From the NCBI RefSeq assembly GCF_963583255.1, contig NC_084805.1, positions 4,295,060 to 4,359,059 of the forward strand: a DNA stretch of 64,000 nt, written 5' to 3'. The stretch comes from Pyrus communis. Its lineage: Eukaryota > Streptophyta > Magnoliopsida > Rosales > Rosaceae. The position numbers and the translations under genes are program-made. Every line of letters starts with the position of its first letter. Position 1 is the first letter of the stretch. Under the pieces are notes generated by a model, which had not been told where the DNA came from, made no database searches, and worked only from the letters and a program-made list of their open reading frames with translations. Shown here in pieces: positions 58,437 through 64,000 of the stretch.

Positions 58437-59646
58437 TAAGCCCCAGTTTGGGGTTGAGGTGCTTTTTAAAAAAGCTACCATGAAAAAAAGCTGGTAAGGA
58501 TTTTGGTGTTTGGTAAACATCCCAAAACAGCTTAATTTCAAAGTTTCACATGAAAAAAAGTCAAAAAGTGCCAAAAAGTGGAAGCTGCATTTTGCAGCTT
58601 CCAAGAAGCCGCTTATTTTTCCAAAACGCGGAGCTACAGTACCCATTAATGAATTTTTTCAATTTACCAAAACTGCCCCCTCCTTTCTCCTTTCTCCTTC
58701 TCCCGATCCTACACTGCACTTTCCTCTGGAATTGAACGTTCACCAAATGAGGCTGCGCACCGTCGGATCTGCAAACCAAGAACAAACAAACAAAATTAAA
58801 GTTCAAAGATTTCAAATTTTTTAGGGATTAAAAAAGGGAAAGGGGAATTGACGCAGAGACTGCCAGTAGGTGTCGAGATTGTCGTCACGGAGAGACGAAA
58901 CGCCATTGCCGGCCTTGCAGGAGCTGACGCTCCAAGCAGCCTTCTTGCCCATTTCTCTGAGATCGTCGTCGACTACCAGCAGCTGGTTCCCTCCCGTCAG
59001 CTTCGCATCCTCTTCTCCCTCCGATGACTCCGTCGCCATTGCCTCCTCTTCTATGATTGATTCTTTGAACAGGAATTAGAAGAAAAAGAACCGTAATTTG
59101 ATCGAGTTCCTAAAACCCAAAAAAGCCTAGCTGGATAGCAGAAACCAATCAAATCAAAACCCTAAATCCAAAATCTGCAAAAGTGAAGCGATTGCCTCGG
59201 TGAGGAATTTGAATTGTGGCTTCCGTGGCCTTTCAGGGGTATGAATGAAAAAAAAGGAGAAGTTTACAATATTGTACTAATGAATTCTAACTATTCAGTT
59301 TAAAATATTTCAATTGAAGTAGTTTGTCATACTAATTAATATTTAAGATAAAGTTTATAAATATGTTTCTTTTACAAATAAAGTATATTTAGTAATTCAC
59401 CTTTATTGGTTAAGAAAATTAAATTAATGACACATCTAGTATTATACCCTTTTTGGTCATTTTACACAGTCACAGCTGTTTTACATAAAAGTTTACCAAA
59501 CACTATCATACTGCTTTTTTTTCCAAAAGCACTTTCACAAAAAAGTTTACCAAACACTCTGCTGGCTTTTTTTCACAGCCGCTTTTTTTCACAGCACAAC
59601 AGAAGCAGCTTTTTTTCAAAGCACAGCAATACCAAACCAGCCCTAA
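58437..59646 (-). mobile_element. Tourist/Harbinger-type element carrying an APC10 gene fragment
   Basis: A 1,204-bp insertion (58,440-59,643) flanked by the 3-bp duplication TAA (58,437-58,439 and 59,644-59,646), as expected for PIF/Harbinger elements. Its ends form an imperfect inverted repeat: 'gccccagtttgg' on the left, 'ccaaaccagccc' on the right, continuing into 'aaaaaagctaccatgaaaa' and 'agaagcagctttttttcaaa' type sequence. Copy A at 50,871-50,879 preserves the empty target (one 'ctaatac'). A related element without cargo lies at 62.1-62.5 kb. The middle holds promoter/5' UTR, exon 1, intron 1 and part of exon 2 of APC10 (separate entry). No transposase is present, so it depends on another element for movement. 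Confidence 0.88.
58714..59039 (-). pseudogene. APC10: Captured APC10 fragment (exons 1-2)
   Basis: Minus-strand exon 1 (59,039-58,861) reads [20 protein letters not shown], then [20 protein letters not shown] and [12 protein letters not shown], the N-terminus of plant APC10 and the start of its DOC domain, which recruits substrates to the anaphase-promoting complex. Exon 2 (58,768 to about 58,714) continues SDGAQPHLVNVQFQRKVQ after a CAG acceptor; the Q codon is split across the intron. The donor has become GTCTCT, which is weak. Beyond KVQ the homology ends and MITE terminal sequence starts, so about two thirds of the protein is absent. Sequence 5' of the ATG (59,040-59,240) looks like the gene's own 5' UTR and promoter end. 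The open frame of exon 1 is intact. Confidence 0.85.
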
Positions 59647-60977
59647 TACCTACCTGCCAAAGTACCACAATTGTCTGTTTACTGTTAGAGTAGGATTTCT
59701 TTTCGTAGTTGTCATTGTATTCTTGTAAAACAAGTAACCTTATCGTTATTGACACCTCCACGAAAACTAAAAAAATTAAGAAAATGATGAAGAGGTAATA
59801 GAGAATTACTTGAGCGATAGTCTTTCCCCATTCCTCAGCGATCTCTTGAAGGACTTTGCTTTCGAAAACATGATTACTGCCCCAACAGGACCCTATACCA
59901 CCCAAAGGAGAAAAGGCAGTCACAATTATACCATTGGCTTTGCAAAAATCTATAAGCTTCTTTTGTTGCCATAACGGGTTCATCTCGACCTGATTCACAT
60001 AAGAAGGGATTGTAGTGAAGGAGAGTATATTTTCAATCTTTTTGGTAGAGAAATTACCGAGTCCAATGGATTTGGTGAGGCCGAGTCTCTGGCATTCTTC
60101 AATGGCTGCCCACACAGCCTTGAAGTCCATGGGCATAAGGTACCCTGCATTTAGTGGGTACACCAATGTTCCTCACTTAGCACTGATGGGCCAGTGAATG
60201 AGATACAAGTCCAGGTACTTCAGTTGAAGATTCTTGTACACAACTTAGAGTATTTACATTTTCAGCACTGGATAATATTGTATTAGGTATATCAATGTTC
60301 ATATGACATTTAATTTTGTTTTTTTTTTTTGTTTTGAGAGTAACAAAATTGTATAGACTCTTCGCTACCTAGAAGAGTTGTTTTTTTTTTTTTTTTTTTT
60401 TTTTTGGTTTTAATTTTATTTTATATTTTTTTACCATGCTTTTTGTATGGATATGTTGCTTTTGCTGATGTCTGGTCAATCTACATTAGGGCCTCGAGTA
60501 GGTTATGTTTAGTGGCTCGATTGGGGATCTTTCGATGTGTTGGTTTGGTGCGATTCTATCCATAACATTTCGGCTTTACGTGCACATCCATTATGAATGC
60601 GTTGTCGGGTTTAATAAAAGGGAAATGCTTATAACCCATATTCAGTGTCATGTTTGCTCTTCATATCGATGTCTCTTGCAACTGAGATAAGTAGTGCGCT
60701 TTTTTCATGTTACATTGCTTTTGCATTGCTGCAAAACACAAAAACTCCCATGCTTGAAATATGCAAAATAGTGAGAGTAGAGTACTCACTGAAGTGATTT
60801 GTGCAGGCAGTAACAACAAGATGAGGGTGAGCATCAGTAATCCATAATTTTGAAGTGACGAAGACTTGGTCTCGAGAAGCAACCAGACCAAGTCCAAGTG
60901 CTTCTTGGATGGCTTCTCCCAGAGTCTGCTCAGAACCGTACATAGAAGCTGTATCAAAATGCCTGTAACCGAGTTTG

Positions 60978-61599
60978 ATGGCTGTTAGAATTCCTCTATC
61001 CCACATCAGTCAGAAGGCTTGAGAACTAGCCTTTTAAATAGAATTACCCCACTCTAACTATCACTGAGACCTTTTGTATTAAAACCCCACACCTGACGGA
61101 TTGTGCAGGTGCCCAAGTGGGGACAATATCGGTATTGTTGGAGTGGGTCCATGACCTGTCTACTTGAAATTTAAGATGGTATCAGAGTCAGGAGACAAGT
61201 TCGTACATCCACGTGAACGGGTGGGTCCCCTTTGGCCTCGTGCAAATGGGTGAGCCCCGACATGGCTCCACATAGGCCAAGAGATGTCACATGCCACTGG
61301 CCCAGAGCGAACGGGTGAGCCCCGGCTTAACTCCACGTGGTTTGCCAATGTGCGAAACTTCACTTGTGACCCATAAAATAGGGTCTCAAATGGGGGGGAG
61401 TGTTAAAATTCCTCTGTCCCACATCAGCCAAAAGTCTTGAGAATAAGCCCTTTAAATAGAATTACCACACTCTAACTATCACCGAGGTCTTTTATATTAA
61501 AACCCCACACCTTACGGATTGAGCAGGTGGCCAAGTGGGAACAGTATTGATGTTGTTGGAGTGGGTCCATGACCCGTCTACTTGAAATTTAAGAATGGC
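60978..61599 (-). mobile_element. TRIM retrotransposon inserted in AKR copy B
   Basis: Two 194-bp direct repeats (60,983-61,176 and 61,401-61,594) start 'tgttagaattcctct' / 'tgttaaaattcctct' and end 'gaaatttaaga'. They flank a 224-bp non-coding centre. Immediately after the left LTR is 'tggtatcagagtc' (initiator-Met primer-binding type). Just before the right LTR is the purine tract 'aaatgggggggagtg'. The 5-bp target duplication ATGGC is perfect (60,978-60,982 and 61,595-61,599). Signals run on the plus strand although the host gene is minus, so the element itself is plus-oriented. Confidence 0.92.
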
Positions 61600-61769
61600 C
61601 TCCACAACCGCTGTTTTCAGAACATGAGGCTCGAACTTGTTCGCTGCTGTGCCGAAGCCAATGGAGGGGCATGCTCCAATTTAAGAATGGCCTCCACAAC
61701 CGCTGTTTTCAAAACATGAGGCTCGAACTTGTTCGCTACTGTGCCGAAGCCAATGGAGGGGCATGCTCC
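61586..61769. repeat. 92-bp tandem duplication after TRIM
   Basis: Two copies (61,586-61,677 and 61,678-61,769) begin with 'aatttaagaatggcctcc'. Each includes the last nine bases of the TRIM right LTR, so the duplication happened after the TRIM inserted. Confidence 0.9.
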
Positions 61770-62117
61770 TCAGGCCGATCGACGATGCTCCAACACATCT
61801 GGGATTTTGTTTGCAGTTGCCAACACATCTGGTGCATTTGCCATCTTTTGTTTCTTCTATTTGAAATGTACATTTTTAATTTTCTCTTTTTTCTTTTTCT
61901 CTAAAAAAAGGGACAACTGGTGGCAAACCATGGTAATCCACCTCTTACGGGGGCTGAGAAGACTTACAGAAACATTTTAGCCTCCCCTAAATTTTTTTTC
62001 TCTTTTTTATTACAAGTGACATTTTGCACTAATTTTCATTATTTTAGTATTAAACTAATTAATGTTGCTTTTAAATGTCTAAATTAATTTGGTTGGAAGC
62101 AGAAAATAGTATTAGGT

Positions 62118-62460
62118 AAGCCCTAGTTTGACACTGAGGTGATTCTGAAAAAAGTGGCTATCAAAAAAATTGGGAGCTTTTTTATGTTTGGTAAACATTC
62201 AGCTTCAGCTTTTTTTCACAGTTTTGGATGAAAAAAAAGCCAAAAACACAAAGCTGCAAAACCCAGCTTTGAAAAACCAGCTTTTTTTTCACATCTATTT
62301 TACATAAAAGTTTATCAAACACTATAATATTGTTTTTTTTTTCAAAAACACTTTTACAAAAAAGTTTATCAAACACTCTGCTATTTTTTTCACAGCTGCT
62401 TATTCTCACAGCACATCATAAGTAGTTTTTTTTCAAAGTACAACAATACCAAACTAGTCC
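62118..62460. mobile_element. Tourist-like MITE without cargo
   Basis: Ends 'gccctagtttg' and 'ccaaactagtcc' with adjoining 'aaaaaagtggct' and 'gtagttttttttcaaag' match the terminal sequences of the APC10-bearing element at 58,440-59,643. The inside is mainly MITE terminal-type sequence with 'aaaagtttatcaaacact' repeated twice. No clear TAA duplication, perhaps because the SINE immediately follows. Confidence 0.75.
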
Positions 62461-62465
62461 ATGTC

Positions 62466-62650
62466 GCTACTTAGTACTACAGTCTAGTGGTATTCCTCTT
62501 CATTTTTAAATAAGAGGTCTTATGTTCGATTCTCGCTAAAGGCGAACTTGAACCACATTGTTGCTAGCCCATTGTGAGGTTAAGCTCATCCCCTTCTCCT
62601 AGTGTAGATAATATTAATTGTTCTATAAATAAAATAAAAATAAAAAAACA
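62466..62650 (+). mobile_element. tRNA-derived SINE, best copy
   Basis: A-box-like 'cagtctagtggtattcc' near 62,480 and B-box-like 'tgttcgattctcgc' near 62,522, about 40 bases apart, are followed by 'gaaccacattgttgctagcc', 'gtgtagataatatt' and an A-rich tail ending near 62,650. Related partial copies occur at 350, 24,870, 53,763 and 53,995. Confidence 0.7.
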
Positions 62651-63742
62651 CTATCCTACTATGTCTTTTCCAAAAATAAAAAACTCTCCTCCAACGAGGG
62701 CGTTAGGATAATTGATTATGTTATTAATCAGGCTGAGTTAAGAACGGCTGAATAAAGTAAAAGTGAATGTTTCCGATTTGCCATTTTATTTCTTTCAGTT
62801 TTTTAGCTTTTTAAAAAAATAGTTTTATGTGATTTTCTAGTGAGGCTGCCATCTCTTGCACTTCAACAATTCTGATCCTCTCCTATATATGTCAAATGAA
62901 TGTCATTGCTCTTAGTCTTAGGTATCGAACTATTCACAAATAAAAATATTCTATTCGTATCAATTAAAACCTTAAATCTTTTTTAGTCAACTAGAGACAA
63001 CTATCATTAAACTAAAAACTGGTTGTTAAGTGTTACTAATGAACTCATATATCATTTGCCAAGAGACAAATTGTTAAATCTTTTTTTTATTTAATTGAAA
63101 AAATTGGTATATGTAATATACATTAGTATAGTGACAATGGTAATGGTAAAGAAATGCTACGGATACAAATTTGTTGTCTTTGTGGTAAATATGTGCATGC
63201 GGGGCTTATTTTTTGTGGTAACCGACGTAGCATGTGTTTACCATAATTATTGGTTATTCGAATTCCTCTTCAGATCAAGAAATTGGTTATTCGAAAAGAT
63301 ATACAAATTTGACACCTTCATGTTAGTAATGAAATATCTCCATCTGCCACAAAAATAAAAAGAATAAAAAAAAGCCCCGGCAAATTAAAGACCCATTAGT
63401 GATATGAACTAAATGACACATGTGATATGGCATTTGAAACATAAAACGTGTATATATTTCTCCTAACTGATTCAGACTAATAGCAAACTAATTCTATATT
63501 CCCTCTACTAGTGATTGGATTCATGGTATGAGTTTCATCTCATCATTTGAAATGTTCTTGTCTCTCTTGAGTTTCTTTGAAGCCATAAAACCCTTAAACA
63601 AAACTAGTTAGAAATAAATCTCCAAAACATTCTTATATATAGTTTGTTGAACACTTCAAAAAACTTTCTTCTTCAAAATCCATCCAATCTGTTAGTAGGA
63701 TTTCAATCCAAATTTCTTAACCTTTCCTCATTCAATCATCAG

Positions 63743-63842
63743 TTATGTCCGTAATCGAAAGCTCGAAGCAACGGCATGTTGCTGTTCTTGCATTTCCATT
63801 TGGTGGCCATATTGAGCCCCTGCTTAACTTGGTGTGCAGTCT
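63743..63842 (+). pseudogene. Truncated UGT78-like gene start (copy B)
   Basis: Starts at ATG 63,745 as MSVIESSKQRHVAVLAFPFG then GHIEPLLNLVC, matching the first ~31 residues of the intact glycosyltransferase (including the catalytic His). Homology stops after 'ggtgtgcag' (63,839), and an in-frame TAG follows a few bases later. The upstream 240 bases also match those of copy A. Confidence 0.88.
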
Positions 63843-64000
63843 ATAGAAACCCAAGTTTTCTAGAGAGCTTTTCTTAGTGAAGAAGAAAAGTGTATATTCA
63901 CATTAAGTCATCAATGAATGATACAACCACTAATAAATAGCCTTTGGTTATTTACATTGTAACTGACTAAAACTAATTACATTGTAACAAACAAGTAACA
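63840..64000 (+). mobile_element. Probable LTR retrotransposon end, cut by window
   Basis: Sequence unrelated to copy A starts 'tctatagaaacccaag' and contains repeated 'attacattgtaac' motifs, reminiscent of a copia-type LTR. The other end lies outside the window. Confidence 0.4.

Larger units (their letters stand above)
58217..61844 (-). pseudogene. Aldo-keto reductase pseudogene (copy B)
   Basis: Decayed duplicate of the reductase at 50.6-52.2 kb. Start codon at 61,844 (MANAPDVLA). The first part of exon 1 is rearranged, partly duplicated and then split by a TRIM (60,983-61,594). The rest of exon 1 ([15 protein letters not shown]) lies at 60,790-60,982. Exon 2 is at about 59,810-60,232, with its acceptor shifted by one base ('acaag') and a TGA at 60,173-60,175 replacing the Pro codon after PISAK. 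Exon 3 lies at 58,217-58,439, has a 1-base deletion near 58,290 and is separated from its splice site by the APC10-bearing element (58,440-59,643). It cannot produce a functional enzyme. Confidence 0.92.
57642..63839. repeat. Segmental duplication, copy B
   Basis: Repeats 50,283-55,242 in the same order and orientation but is longer because of insertions (APC10-bearing element, TRIM, MITE, SINE). It begins with a fragment of the GATA-factor 3' UTR, showing a tandem duplication with one border in that UTR. Confidence 0.9.

Overview
This is nuclear DNA of a flowering plant. Coding regions are split by AT-rich GT-AG introns, the proteins are plant-specific families (EXECUTER, TIFY/CCT/GATA factors, UGT78-type glycosyltransferases, beta-ureidopropionase of PYD3 type), and the spacers are full of plant transposons (Cassandra and other TRIMs, Tourist-like and MULE-like MITEs, a tRNA-derived SINE, LTR fragments). 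The repertoire suggests a woody eudicot, most probably Rosaceae (apple/pear type). That placement is inference. No prokaryotic, organellar or CRISPR features were seen.

Layout. (1) 2.0-4.4 kb: a magnesium-dependent phosphatase (MDP1) gene, plus strand, with an in-frame stop and a late frameshift, and a hAT relic in its first intron. (2) 5.6-8.4 kb: an uninterrupted 955-residue coiled-coil protein (At4g38062-like), minus strand. (3) 11.5-14.2 kb: a six-exon COPI-associated/Tvp15-like membrane protein, minus strand. (4) 14.3-20.9 kb: gene-poor repeats, with two minisatellites and a complete Cassandra TRIM (5S-rRNA-derived LTRs, perfect 5-bp target duplication). (5) 21.3-23.9 kb: beta-ureidopropionase. 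(6) 25.2-31.3 kb: EXECUTER1-like chloroplast protein, 11 exons. (7) 35.0-41.0 kb: a five-KH-domain RNA-binding protein whose first exon end and first intron are tandemly duplicated in place. (8) 42.2-43.4 kb: a Costars/ABRACL-family protein. (9) 44.6-45.8 kb: an old, stop-riddled coding relic. (10) 46.5-50.2 kb: a TIFY-CCT-GATA transcription factor. (11) 50.3-64.0 kb: a tandem segmental duplication. Copy A holds an intact aldo-keto reductase (minus) head-to-head with an intact UGT78-like glycosyltransferase (plus). Copy B holds the decayed equivalents.

The most striking region is copy B. Its reductase pseudogene is split by a 1.2-kb Tourist/Harbinger-type element that has captured the 5' part of an APC10 (anaphase-promoting complex) gene, flanked by a TAA target duplication; the empty site survives in copy A. 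The same pseudogene carries a complete 612-bp TRIM and a 92-bp tandem duplication that postdates it. Copy B's glycosyltransferase breaks off after about 32 codons.

Functionally, most genes are unrelated housekeeping or regulatory genes: pyrimidine catabolism, singlet-oxygen signalling, RNA binding, Golgi traffic, actin-related, transcription. Only the divergent reductase-glycosyltransferase pair looks like a possible functional unit (reduction then glycosylation of a specialised metabolite); that is a hypothesis. Gene models were built by reading splice sites and checking that exon lengths keep frame and that junction residues fit the family. No alignment or database search was run.
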